Below are positions 11,754 to 20,111 of a DNA stretch of 64,000 bases, piece after piece (position 1 is the stretch's first letter; each line of letters opens with the position of its first letter). Position numbers and translations under genes: made by a program. The notes under the pieces are model-generated. The model searched no databases, was not told the origin of the DNA, and saw nothing but the letters and a program-made list of their open reading frames with translations. Source of the stretch: Corynebacterium durum (GTDB lineage Bacteria; Actinomycetota; Actinomycetes; Mycobacteriales; Mycobacteriaceae); assembly GCF_030408675.1 (NCBI RefSeq), contig NZ_CP047200.1, forward strand, positions 2,170,001 through 2,234,000. Reading direction: 5' to 3'.

Positions 11754-13106
11754 TTAGGACTCGTCGGAGTCCTGGGCGGTCTCTTCCTCGTCGCCGAAGT
11801 AGATCTTCGGGTCAACGTCATTGCCGTCGGAGTCCTTAACCGTGACGCTGCAGATGGCGTTGGCTAGGGCCTTGCCGCGGCGAACATCGGAAACCAGGTT
11901 CAGCAGTTGACCGCTCTGCTGCAGCTGCATCAAGAACTGCTGGGGCTCCACGCCGTAGCGGCGAGCGGTAAACACGATGTGGTCGTTCAACTCGTCCTGA
12001 GTCACCTCAGGTTCTTCCTTCTCCGCAAGCACGTCCAAGAACAGCTGCGTGCGCACAGCCTCCTCGGCGCTGGTGCGGGTCTGCTCGTTGAACTCCTCGC
12101 GGCTGGTGCCTTGAGCCTCAAGCAGCTTCTCAAACAGGGCTTCATCGCCACCAAGCTGACCCATGAGCTGCTGCACCTGGGCGTTGACCTGCTCGTCAAC
12201 CACGGACGCGGGCAGCGGGAACTGCGTCTTCTCCAGGGCGACCTTCAGCACCTCTTCGCGGATGCTGGCAGCCTGCTCGGCCTTGGCAGATTCCTCCGCG
12301 CCGGAAGCCAGGTCAGCGCGCAGTTCCTCCACGGTGTCAAACTCGGAGGCCATCTGAGCGAAATCGTCATCCAGCTCGGGAAGCTCGCGCTCCTTCACTG
12401 CGGTCACCGTGACGGTCACCTCGGCGTCCTTGTCGGCGTACTCACCGAACACCAGCTTGGACGTGAAAGTGGCGGACTCGTCGGCCTTCAGGCCCTTCAC
12501 TGCTTCATCAAGGCCCTCAATGAGGTCGCCGGAACCAACGCGGTAGGACATGTCTTCGACCTTGGCGTCTTCAATCTCTTCGCCATCAACCGTGGCGGAC
12601 AGGTTAAGGGTGATGAAGTCCTCGTCGCCAGCCTCGCGGTCAACGGTCTTCAAGGAACCAAAACGTTCGCGCAGGTGCTCCAGCTCGTGATCAATGCGCT
12701 CCTCAGTGGAACCCAAGGCTGGAACCTCGACGGAAATATCGGAAAAGTCTGGAAGGTCGAACTCGGGGCGAACATCAACCTCGGCGACGAACTCGATCAC
12801 GTCGCCGTCCTCCAGCTTGGTGATGTCAATGTTCGGCTGGCCGAGCGCCTTAATATCAAGCTCCTCGATGGCCTGGCCGTAGCGCGTAGGCAGCATGTCG
12901 TTCACAACCTGCTCCAAGACAGGGCCGCGCCCGACGCGCGCATCAATCAACTGGCGGGGTGCCTTGCCGCGACGGAAACCCGGAATGTTGATCTGCTGGG
13001 CCAACGCCTGGTACGCCTTGTCCAGTTCGGGTCCGAGTTCGCTAAAAGGCACCTCAACTGTCACCTTCACGCGGGTGTCATTGAGCTGATCAACAGAGCT
13101 CTTCAC
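11754..13106 (-). CDS. tig: Trigger factor (ribosome-associated chaperone, peptidyl-prolyl isomerase)
   Basis: Binds at the ribosome exit tunnel and assists folding of nascent chains. 450 residues in the usual order: ribosome-binding domain with GFRRGKAP at 43-50, FKBP-type isomerase domain (about 160-245), and C-terminal chaperone arms. The last ~25 residues are strongly acidic (Asp/Glu-rich). Upstream lies tRNA-Pro on the same strand, separated by a terminator; downstream a terminator separates it from clpP1. Confidence 0.96.
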   Translation of the reverse strand: MKSSVDQLNDTRVKVTVEVPFSELGPELDKAYQALAQQINIPGFRRGKAPRQLIDARVGRGPVLEQVVNDMLPTRYGQAIEELDIKALGQPNIDITKLEDGDVIEFVAEVDVRPEFDLPDFSDISVEVPALGSTEERIDHELEHLRERFGSLKTVDREAGDEDFITLNLSATVDGEEIEDAKVEDMSYRVGSGDLIEGLDEAVKGLKADESATFTSKLVFGEYADKDAEVTVTVTAVKERELPELDDDFAQMASEFDTVEELRADLASGAEESAKAEQAASIREEVLKVALEKTQFPLPASVVDEQVNAQVQQLMGQLGGDEALFEKLLEAQGTSREEFNEQTRTSAEEAVRTQLFLDVLAEKEEPEVTQDELNDHIVFTARRYGVEPQQFLMQLQQSGQLLNLVSDVRRGKALANAICSVTVKDSDGNDVDPKIYFGDEEETAQDSDES

Positions 13107-13151
13107 GAGTCATTCTCCTGGAACATGGTTTGTGAAATGAATAAGACAAAA

Positions 13152-13174
13152 GGACCCTTCAGTACGAAGGATCC
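13152..13174 (-). terminator. Terminator downstream of tRNA-Pro
   Basis: On the minus strand GGATCCTTC-GTACT-GAAGGGTCC forms a 9-bp stem (one G-T pair) followed by TTTT, immediately after the tRNA 3' end and before tig. Confidence 0.8.
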
Positions 13175-13177
13175 CAG

Positions 13178-13251
13178 TCGGGGCAACAGGATTTGAACCT
13201 GCGACCCCCTGCTCCCAAAGCAGGTGCGCTACCAAACTGCGCCATACCCCG
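13178..13251 (-). tRNA. tRNA-Pro (anticodon TGG)
   Basis: Full cloverleaf on the minus strand. The acceptor arm CGGGGTA pairs with TGCCCCG, the anticodon arm CCTGC-TTTGGGA-GCAGG carries TGG, and the T loop is TTCAAAT. CCA is not encoded. Confidence 0.97.
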
Positions 13252-13406
13252 TTATGTAGTTACACACTGTAGCCGTGCCACAACAAACGCTGTAAACGTG
13301 CTGTGTGCGGGTACGAAAATGCAGTTTACATAGTTTTCCGTTCGAGCACATACACCGGGGTAGCCTAACACACCGTTTTATGCCTTCACCTGCGATTTTC
13401 AGGACG

Positions 13407-13454
13407 CTTAGCGCTGGGCTTAGCACTGGACTTAGCACCGGGCTTAGCGATGCC
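13407..13454. repeat. Four-unit 12-bp tandem repeat
   Basis: CTTAGCGCTGGG, CTTAGCACTGGA, CTTAGCACCGGG and CTTAGCGATGCC follow directly on one another. Read on the minus strand in one frame they give an Ala-Lys-Pro/Ser-rich stretch (AKPGAKSSAKPSAKRP) like a basic protein tail, but that frame has no start codon. Confidence 0.8.
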
Positions 13455-13656
13455 CGCGCAGCCTCACCATCGCACGCATCAACACCGCAAGCAATCCCAC
13501 GGCGATCCCAGAGCGTGATCCTGCAGTTTTCCTACGTGTTTGTAGTGATCTGCTCGTAGGCTTGTTCGGCAACTATTCTGCACTCCCTCCCCCGCCCAAA
13601 ACGAACGTAACGGCGAGACAGTTCTGGGCGATATATAGAGAGAGTAAGGAAAGGTG

Positions 13657-13701
13657 CCACAGCGCCCGTGGCCGACCGAAGGCGACTTGCGGGCGCTGTG
13701 G
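13657..13701. other. 12-bp inverted repeat, possible small-RNA structure
   Basis: CCACAGCGCCCG (13657-13668) and CGGGCGCTGTGG (13690-13701) are exact complements around a 21-base loop. There is no T-run on either side and no adjacent gene, so it does not look like a simple terminator. Confidence 0.4.
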
Positions 13702-14690
13702 TGATCACTGTTAGTTGACATCGCCTAGCTGGCATCACCACCTCCAGCCCTTCCAGCGAAAATTGTTCAACAATTCCCATAAAACACTGGCGGACCTTCC
13801 ACTTTTAGCGCTTACCCCATATCGCAGCTCGCTGGGGTGCAACACGCGGGGTGTAACACATCAACCCGAGCAGATAACCAATAGATCAGCACAAAAGCTA
13901 ATAACGGCTACATTACAGTGCTGTAACGATCACATAACAGCGCTATCCCGTCAACAGAGTGTCGAGAATGCTATAGATATTACCATTGAAAAATTCCCTG
14001 CATTCGGCCCGCATAGTAAATGTGATGACTATCCAATCCGACTTTTTCTCGCTCCACTGCCATGGCCAGAACCAGACAGTGACACAACTCTTTTCGCACT
14101 TCACCACAAAGATGCCAGTGATTAAAATCACTTCTGAAGCACGGCAATCCCCTCCCCCGAAAGTAGTGACCCCCACCCCAAGCTGCCACACCACAACACT
14201 CACCCGCAACGCAAATATCCCCAACTACCAGCACTCTTGCTAGCCCGACACCTCTAGCGAGCAATGGGACATAGATCAATTACATGAAGAACATTTAATA
14301 TTTTCTTCTCCCACACTTTGCGGACATATTCACATCTCGCGCACCGGAGACTTAGTTTAACAATTAAACAATCTCCACCCCAAACATATTCAAACCGGAC
14401 AATCACGCCTAACCCACAGTACCCACTTACGGACACAAGCAGAATAGCTAACCCCTATAGCAATTTCGATAGTTATCATTGTGATGTTCTCCGCGAATTG
14501 CTGACGCGTTTCAAAAATGTTGACACGTCTTACAGTTTGCTCTCGGTTGTATAACGGTTTTATATCGAAGCTAGGTTGTTGATGCGTCAATAAATTAGGC
14601 CGCAAAAGCATCGGGGCAATCATTGGAACAAAAGAGAAACGCCCCCAGAGCTTGCACAATGAGTAATACTTCATTTTCATAAACAATAAA

Positions 14691-14727
14691 ATCGCCCCCT
14701 ACCACATCACTGCCGGTAGGGGGCGAT
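14691..14727 (-). terminator. Terminator downstream of tRNA-Gly
   Basis: ATCGCCCCCTACC (14691-14703) pairs perfectly with 14715-14727 (13 bp, 11-base loop). On the minus strand the stem is followed by TTTATTG, directly after the tRNA. Confidence 0.9.
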
Positions 14728-14730
14728 CCT

Positions 14731-14805
14731 TGGAGGGAACGACGGGAATCGAACCCGCGTCTTCAGCTTGGAAGGCTGAGGTATTAGCCACTATACGACG
14801 TTCCC
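14731..14805 (-). tRNA. tRNA-Gly (anticodon TCC)
   Basis: Minus-strand cloverleaf: acceptor GGGAACG pairs with CGTTCCC, anticodon arm TCAGC-CTTCCAA-GCTGA carries TCC, T loop is TTCGATT, discriminator T, and CCA is encoded at the 3' end. Confidence 0.96.
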
Positions 14806-15378
14806 CTTGCAGGTAGATACCCTATCTCACGGCACGTTCTTTGGCAAAATAGCACCACAGGACGCCCATTCGAGGCCAACGGTATGTCGTTAGGCTGCAG
14901 CCACACGGCACCCCAAGACGCCTCGTTAACTCCATCCACTAGCACTATCGGCGATGGCTAGCACCCCCTTTCACTGCACCGATAGCACCCCCGCTGCATC
15001 CCCCATCGAAACTTTTTTTCGCGCACCATCCGGCACCACCGGAGCCTTGTACACCACCTAGATCGATCATCAAACCACCCCAGAACGTCATCAATTAAGT
15101 CCAAAACATGACGCGATCCAAAAACTTTCAGACGCGACGCAGATGCTCAATTTGTCTGACCTTGCTGGAAAAACCCACCGTAGTATGGGTGTCACCCGCA
15201 CGAGACGAAAAGTTGTTTCTGCCCCCACAGAATTACCCCATGTTTTCATCTGAGATGAACCTTGGATTGAGTATAAGTTGCCAAAGGGAACATTCCCGAA
15301 CAAACCCACTCGGAATCACAGGGGACTTTATTTAGTATTTTAAGACTTTTCTTAGTTGCACCGTCTACTGTAGTTTGC
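14806..15378. other. Intergenic region upstream of the small HTH gene
   Basis: About 570 bases between tRNA-Gly and the HTH gene. I see no supported gene, RNA or repeat here; the last 200 bases presumably hold the promoter of the plus-strand gene. Confidence 0.5.
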
Positions 15379-15612
15379 ATGCAACCTAAAATTGTAGATT
15401 CCGAAACCGGACGTGAACTCTGGACAGCAGTGGAATGCGCTGAATTTTCCGGCACAGCTCGTGGCACTTTCACAAGCTACGCGGGCCGCGGCCGCGCCCC
15501 GAAGCCAGTAGCTAAGCTACATGGCCTCACCCTTTGGGATTCCAAGACCATCCACGAGTGGGTGGAAGATCGCAAGAAGGGCATCTTCGTGCCACAGGGT
15601 GAAGCTCAGTAG
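15379..15612 (+). CDS. Small helix-turn-helix protein
   Basis: 77 residues. The sequence WTAVECAEFSGTARGTFTSYAGRGRAPKPV followed by LWDSKTIHEWVEDRK follows the winged-HTH layout of AlpA/excisionase-like proteins: a recognition segment, a Gly-Arg-rich wing and a tryptophan-containing last helix. A role as DNA-binding regulator is inferred. No strong ribosome binding site precedes the ATG, so the start is less certain. It stands alone and shows no phage genes around it, so it is more likely a housekeeping regulator than an excisionase. Confidence 0.65.
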   Translation: MQPKIVDSETGRELWTAVECAEFSGTARGTFTSYAGRGRAPKPVAKLHGLTLWDSKTIHEWVEDRKKGIFVPQGEAQ

Positions 15613-15841
15613 TCCAGCACTACTGTTATTCATCGGCCTGTACCTGAGGCAGCATCATCGTGGTGCGGCAAGGGACCGTATGTACTCCCTTTGCGCGTCT
15701 TTTACCCTTTGGTTGGTGCATTATCGCCTGATTGGTGACCTTCCCACCATGTGGCGCACACGCTAAGCGACTGGAACTTTTCGGGAGTGGCTGTCGTTGA
15801 GTGCGTGTAGTTGTCCATCAACCAAATGGAAATGAGACCTT

Positions 15842-16636
15842 GTGCTTGCACTCATTCTTGTCCTCCTCGCCGTTGGCGGTGTCGTCTTCTTTATGTCGCG
15901 ACGCAGCGCGTCGAACACTAAGGCGATTCAGGAAACGGAACTTGATGATGCCATTGCGGATGCACGGCGCTGGATTGAGCGGCTAGGTTCACAGGTGTTG
16001 ACCATCGCGGGAACTGACACCGCATCCACTCAGGCCATTGCTGATGCTTCGGAGCGTTATAACGCAGCGTCGTCTCAGATCAGCACCGCTACAACAGTGA
16101 AACAGGCTCAGCTTGCACGCGAGTCCGCTCTTGAAGGCTTGTATTACATCAACGCAGCCCGAGAGATGCTAGGCATGCCCGCAGGACCCGAGCTCCCACC
16201 GCTGGAGGGACAGCGGCAGGCAGGTAAAGTTACCGAGCAACGCACCATTTCGCATGAGGGGCATGACATCACTGCCTCGCCGGTTGCTTCGGAGCAGACG
16301 CCTAACTACTACCCTGGTGGCACCGTTGCTGGCCGTCCAGTTCCTGCTGGGTGGTATTCCGAGCCTTGGTGGGCGGATGCGTTGCGCACCGGTTTGTGGA
16401 CTGCTGGCTCAATGATGCTGTTCAACGCGTTGTTTAATGGCATGTCCGGAATTGGGTATTCGGCTGCGGCCTTCGCCAACGGAATCGGCGATTCCGCAGG
16501 GGATGCCCTATCTGGTATCGGCGATGCCTTTGGGGGCGATGGTGGGGGATTCTTGGACGGACTTTTCGGCGGCGATAGCGATGGCGGCTTCCTTGATGGA
16601 ATGTTCGACGGCGGTATTGGCGACATTTTTGATTAG
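15842..16636 (+). CDS. Membrane-anchored protein with coiled-coil and Gly/Asp-rich tail
   Basis: 264 residues. The GTG at 15842 is preceded by GGAAATGAG. A hydrophobic N-terminus (LALILVLLAVGGVVFFM, about 2-18) is followed by Arg-Arg, giving a membrane anchor with most of the protein on one side. Residues ~25-120 are helical and Ala/Thr-rich (coiled-coil-like, as in DUF1542 proteins of corynebacteria), then HDITASPV and PVPAGWYSEPWWADALRTGLW, a hydrophobic stretch, and a Gly/Asp-rich tail ending GGIGDIFD. Function is unknown. The tail resembles the C-termini of cell-surface proteins that self-associate, but this is inference. Confidence 0.7.
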   Translation: MLALILVLLAVGGVVFFMSRRSASNTKAIQETELDDAIADARRWIERLGSQVLTIAGTDTASTQAIADASERYNAASSQISTATTVKQAQLARESALEGLYYINAAREMLGMPAGPELPPLEGQRQAGKVTEQRTISHEGHDITASPVASEQTPNYYPGGTVAGRPVPAGWYSEPWWADALRTGLWTAGSMMLFNALFNGMSGIGYSAAAFANGIGDSAGDALSGIGDAFGGDGGGFLDGLFGGDSDGGFLDGMFDGGIGDIFD

Positions 16637-16682
16637 GTCGTCGCCCCGCGCTTCACCCCCCCCGCGCCCCTAATTGTGCCTA

Positions 16683-17153
16683 TTATTTGGGCAGGTTGGG
16701 GGCGATTCCTGTTTTTTCGTAATCGGCGATGACATCAATGCGTCGTTGATGCCGTTCTGCTTTGCTCCATTCTTCGGAAAGGAAGGCGTCGACAATTGCC
16801 AGCACCTCGTCCTCGCTATGCATGCGTCCGCCGATACCAATGAGCTGAGCGTTATTATGCTCCCGGGCAAGGCGCGCAATCTCAGGCGACCACGCTAGGG
16901 CGCAGCGTGCACCTTTAACCTTGTTGGCCGCAATCTGCTCACCATTTCCTGAACCACCCAACACGATGCCCAACGAACCAGGATCATTCACTGTGCGATA
17001 CGCCGCTTCGATGCAGAATGCTGGGTAATCGTCTTCAGGATCGTAATCGTGCGCCCCACAGTCGATAACTTCGTGCCCGGCATCAGTGAGGTACTTGGCA
17101 ATAACATTCTTCATCTCGAACCCTGCATGGTCCGCTCCAAGGTAAACACGCAT
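16683..17153 (-). CDS. rpiB: Ribose-5-phosphate isomerase B
   Basis: Interconverts ribose 5-phosphate and ribulose 5-phosphate in the pentose phosphate pathway. 156 residues. GADHAG at 6-11 binds the sugar phosphate. The loop GGSGNGEQIAANK has Glu72 and lacks the Cys used as base by Escherichia coli RpiB; this is the form described for Mycobacterium, where a glutamate takes over. The gene is monocistronic on the minus strand and divergent from the radical SAM gene. Confidence 0.95.
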   Translation of the reverse strand: MRVYLGADHAGFEMKNVIAKYLTDAGHEVIDCGAHDYDPEDDYPAFCIEAAYRTVNDPGSLGIVLGGSGNGEQIAANKVKGARCALAWSPEIARLAREHNNAQLIGIGGRMHSEDEVLAIVDAFLSEEWSKAERHQRRIDVIADYEKTGIAPNLPK

Positions 17154-17330
17154 ATCTCCTAGTGTAGCCGACTCGTTTTACTCCCTGTTGGCTTCGGCCA
17201 AGAAGGCGTAAGAACTCAACCAAAAAAGCGCCACGTGACATTTTCTCCAACTTTTGGTGGATAACTGGAGGTATCCGGGGCTAACGTATGTAGGTGAAGA
17301 CGCACGCTTAAGTATGAGCAGGAGCACACC

Positions 17331-18479
17331 ATGTCACACGCGCCGACGGTTCGCACCGTTCGACATGACATCAACACCAAACCCTTCATCGTCATTTGGG
17401 AGGTCACGCGAGCCTGCGCCTTGGTGTGCAAACACTGCCGTGCCGACGCCCAACACCACGCCAACCCACGTCAGCTCAGCACCGAGGACGGCCTCAAGCT
17501 TCTCGACGCCCTGGCAAGCTACCCACGCCCCTATCCCCTGGTGGTTCTGACCGGCGGTGACCCCTGCGAACGGGAGGACTTGGAACAACTGGTGGAGTAC
17601 GGGACGTCGTTAGGCTTAAACGTCTCCATCTCACCATCAGTGACCCCGAAACTCACTCCCGAGCGCATTTCCTCGCTGCGGGAGGCTGGGGCAAAGGCCA
17701 TGTCTATGTCCCTTGACGGCGCCACCGCCGCCACCCATGATTCTTTCCGCGGCTTCCCCGGAACATTCGATGCGACGCTGGCATTGGCTCCACATGTGGT
17801 GGGATGCGGCTTCCGACTGCAAATCAATTCCACCTTGACGCGCAGCAATATTCACGAAGCTCCGGCGCTGTTGAAGCAGGTCATCGATATGGGCGCACAC
17901 ATGTGGTACACCTTCTTCCTCGTTCCCACCGGTCGCGGAACGCAGCTTCACTCCCTCTCCCCCACCGAGCGTGAAGACGTGCTGCACTGGCTGCATGATG
18001 TGTCAGACCGCATCGCTATCAAAACCACTGAAGCCCCGCAGTATCGCCGCGTCGCACTGCAGCGCAAACAACCTGACTACGCATACTCCGGCGGCGACCT
18101 GTACCAACAACTGACCGCACAAACCCACAAGCTTTTGGGGGAAGTGCCCGTGAAACCACGCCGTCCTCGCCCTCCCATGGCGGTAAATTCCGGGTCAGGC
18201 TTCGCGTTTATCGACCATATAGGTGATGTCTACCCCAGCGGCTTCCTGCCACTGCACTGTGGAAACGTCACCGACACCTCCTTCGCGGACATCTACGAAC
18301 ACTCCCCCGTATTCCAGAACCTCCGCGACCCCGACCACTGGGAAGGCAAGTGCAGCGTGTGCGAATTCCACACCGTCTGCGGCGGTTCCCGCTCGACCGC
18401 CTACGCAATGACCGGCAACTATCGAGCCTCAGATCCTACCTGTTCATACGTGCCGCCTGCCTGGAAAAAGTCCAGCTAG
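17331..18479 (+). CDS. Radical SAM/SPASM domain protein
   Basis: 382 residues. The radical SAM cluster motif is Cys29-x3-Cys33-x2-Cys36 (ACALVCKHCRA), followed by GGDP (about residue 75) for S-adenosylmethionine binding. The C-terminal SPASM region has a series of cysteines (LHCGNV ... CSVCEFHTVCGGSR ... CSYV) that would hold auxiliary iron-sulfur clusters. The layout matches the TIGR04053-like family whose members act on haem-related compounds or peptides, but no precursor peptide gene is visible nearby and I do not assign a substrate. An AGGAG site precedes the ATG. Confidence 0.85.
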   Translation: MSHAPTVRTVRHDINTKPFIVIWEVTRACALVCKHCRADAQHHANPRQLSTEDGLKLLDALASYPRPYPLVVLTGGDPCEREDLEQLVEYGTSLGLNVSISPSVTPKLTPERISSLREAGAKAMSMSLDGATAATHDSFRGFPGTFDATLALAPHVVGCGFRLQINSTLTRSNIHEAPALLKQVIDMGAHMWYTFFLVPTGRGTQLHSLSPTEREDVLHWLHDVSDRIAIKTTEAPQYRRVALQRKQPDYAYSGGDLYQQLTAQTHKLLGEVPVKPRRPRPPMAVNSGSGFAFIDHIGDVYPSGFLPLHCGNVTDTSFADIYEHSPVFQNLRDPDHWEGKCSVCEFHTVCGGSRSTAYAMTGNYRASDPTCSYVPPAWKKSS

Positions 18480-18598
18480 AAGCATTCCTCTTCGCACACA
18501 TGTACCCAGATGGGGGAGGCATGTCAGCGCAATGTCTACCGCCGATACTATTGTGGGGAAGCACATTAATGAAACGGCGACATGTGTAGAAGGACATA

Positions 18599-19366
18599 AT
18601 GCGAGAATCTGTGCCGAGCAGGCACATCAGAACGGTACTGGGCTTGGTGATGGCCCTGTGCTTGGTCGGCGGCATTGCTGCCTGTGAGTTCCCCACAGAA
18701 AAACAACTCGCCAAACCTTTAGGCAGCTCGGATGGGTCTGGATCCTCTGGTGGCACCACTCCTGGCTCGGCTTTCAGCGAGGCTGATTCCGCCATCGCTG
18801 TATTGCAGTCACTTCCCGTCAAAGGGCGTGCGCCAAAGACAGGCTACAACCGTGATCAGTTTGGGCAGCGCTGGTCAGATAACGTCTCGGTTGAGAGCGG
18901 ACACAATGGGTGCGACACACGCAATGACATTCTTCGACGCGACCTCACCAACGTGGAACTTAAGCCTGGCTCGCGGGACTGCGTTGTGGTGAGTGGACTC
19001 CTGCACGACCCATACACAGGCAAAGACATTCCTTTTACCCGTGGCCAAGGCACCTCGGAGGCGGTGCAGATTGATCACGTGGTGGCTATGTCCAACGCAT
19101 GGCAAACCGGCGCGCAGCAACTCACGGCAGAAGAACGCACCAACTTTGCCAACGACCCATTGAATCTTCTGGCTGTGGATGGTCCCGCAAACCAAAAGAA
19201 GGGCGACGGTGATGCCGCAACATGGCTACCGCCGCAGAAAAACTATCGCTGTGCCTATGTCGCGCGCCAGATTGAGGTGAAGGCGCGGTACCGCCTCTGG
19301 GTTACTCAGCCAGAGAAAGACGCGATGCTCTCAATTCTGGATACGTGCGACACGGACACAAGTTAG
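18599..19366 (+). CDS. Secreted HNH endonuclease family lipoprotein
   Basis: 255 residues. The N-terminus (RHIRTVLGLVMALCLVGGIAAC) is a lipoprotein signal with lipobox GIAAC, so the mature protein should be lipid-anchored outside the membrane. A Ser/Gly linker follows, then a DUF1524/HNH-type nuclease domain: QIDHVVAMSNAWQTG, NDPLNLLAVDGPANQKKGDGDAATWLPP. The Asp-His pair and the Asn/Lys residues are those expected for the HNH metal site. Likely role is degradation of extracellular DNA. RBS AGAAGGA lies 5 bases before the ATG. Confidence 0.85.
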   Translation: MRESVPSRHIRTVLGLVMALCLVGGIAACEFPTEKQLAKPLGSSDGSGSSGGTTPGSAFSEADSAIAVLQSLPVKGRAPKTGYNRDQFGQRWSDNVSVESGHNGCDTRNDILRRDLTNVELKPGSRDCVVVSGLLHDPYTGKDIPFTRGQGTSEAVQIDHVVAMSNAWQTGAQQLTAEERTNFANDPLNLLAVDGPANQKKGDGDAATWLPPQKNYRCAYVARQIEVKARYRLWVTQPEKDAMLSILDTCDTDTS

Positions 19367-19983
19367 TTGAATTCAAGGCCCTCGGTGCGGGAGCGCTTGA
19401 GCTCGAAGAAGTGTGGGTACTTGGCTAGGAGCACTGCCCCGTCGAAGATGCTCCCGGCATCCTCGCCGCGTGGAATACGGGTGAGCACTGGCCCGAAGAA
19501 GGCTGTGTCGCCCAGGGCAACGACCGGGGTGCCTACCTCGTCGCCCACGCGATCCATCGCGCCCTGGTGGTAGGCACGGAGCTGGTCATCAACCTCGGTG
19601 GTGGAAGCGACATCGAGAAGTGACGCCGGCAGGCCGACAGCAGCGAGGGATTCCGCAATGAGGGCTTCGTACGCGCCGTAGCCTTCCTTGCCACCTTGCT
19701 CACCGTTATGGATGCGGGTCCCGAGGTCGGTGTACAGGGCGTCCACCTTGTCAGAGTGATTGGCCTTGACGGCCGCGAACACACGCTGTAGAACCCAGTT
19801 GGCTTCCATCTTCCGGCGGTAGTCCTCGGGGAGGTAGTCACGCCCCTCGTTGAGGACAGACAAGCTCATCGGGATCCACTCAACCTCAATATCACGAACT
19901 TTTTCTACTTCTTTGATCCAGCGGGAAGTCACCCAGCAGTAAGGGCAGGAGACATCAAACCAGAATGAGACTTTTTCAGACAT
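19363..19983 (-). CDS. DsbA-family thioredoxin-fold oxidoreductase (Rv2466c-like)
   Basis: 206 residues from ATG 19983 with a GAGGAAAG site upstream. Active site Cys13-Pro-Tyr-Cys16 in FWFDVSCPYCWVTSRW; the helical insertion and late cis-Pro region (VGTPVVALGD) complete the fold. No signal peptide, so cytoplasmic. The family includes the mycothiol-dependent nitroreductase/reductase Rv2466c of Mycobacterium, which has CPWC; corynebacteria also use mycothiol. It overlaps the 3' end of the convergent HNH gene by 4 bases and is divergent from pepN, the gene order seen in relatives. Confidence 0.85.
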   Translation of the reverse strand: MSEKVSFWFDVSCPYCWVTSRWIKEVEKVRDIEVEWIPMSLSVLNEGRDYLPEDYRRKMEANWVLQRVFAAVKANHSDKVDALYTDLGTRIHNGEQGGKEGYGAYEALIAESLAAVGLPASLLDVASTTEVDDQLRAYHQGAMDRVGDEVGTPVVALGDTAFFGPVLTRIPRGEDAGSIFDGAVLLAKYPHFFELKRSRTEGLEFN

Positions 19984-20111
19984 AGTGCTTTCCTCACAAT
20001 TGATGATGGTGTGATTACTCAACAACCACACCATCCTAGGCGCAAGATTAGTCTGGAAGCCACTAACCGCAACACAACAACACATGGTTGTTCATGTACA
20101 GAAAGGCCGTC

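Larger units (their letters stand above)
13252..14690. other. Gene-poor region between tRNA-Pro and tRNA-Gly
   Basis: About 1.4 kb with no gene I can support. The first 450 bases have normal G+C and hold a four-unit 12-bp tandem repeat, a possible 42-codon minus-strand frame (13444-13572) and a 12-bp inverted repeat (13657-13701). The rest (about 13720-14690) is AT-rich, and its open frames lack codon bias and family features. Confidence 0.55.

Noticed and set aside
13357..13373. DtxR-box-like sequence (GGGGTAGCCTAACACAC)
   Set aside because: About three mismatches to the core of the consensus as I recall it, and no gene start in a sensible place next to it.
13715..14125. 136-codon plus-strand open frame in the gap before tRNA-Gly
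   Set aside because: Composition rich in His/Pro/Leu without codon bias, no ribosome binding site and no family features.
15379..15612. Reading the small HTH protein as a prophage excisionase
   Set aside because: No integrase, attachment repeat or phage gene nearby; the HTH similarity alone does not support it.
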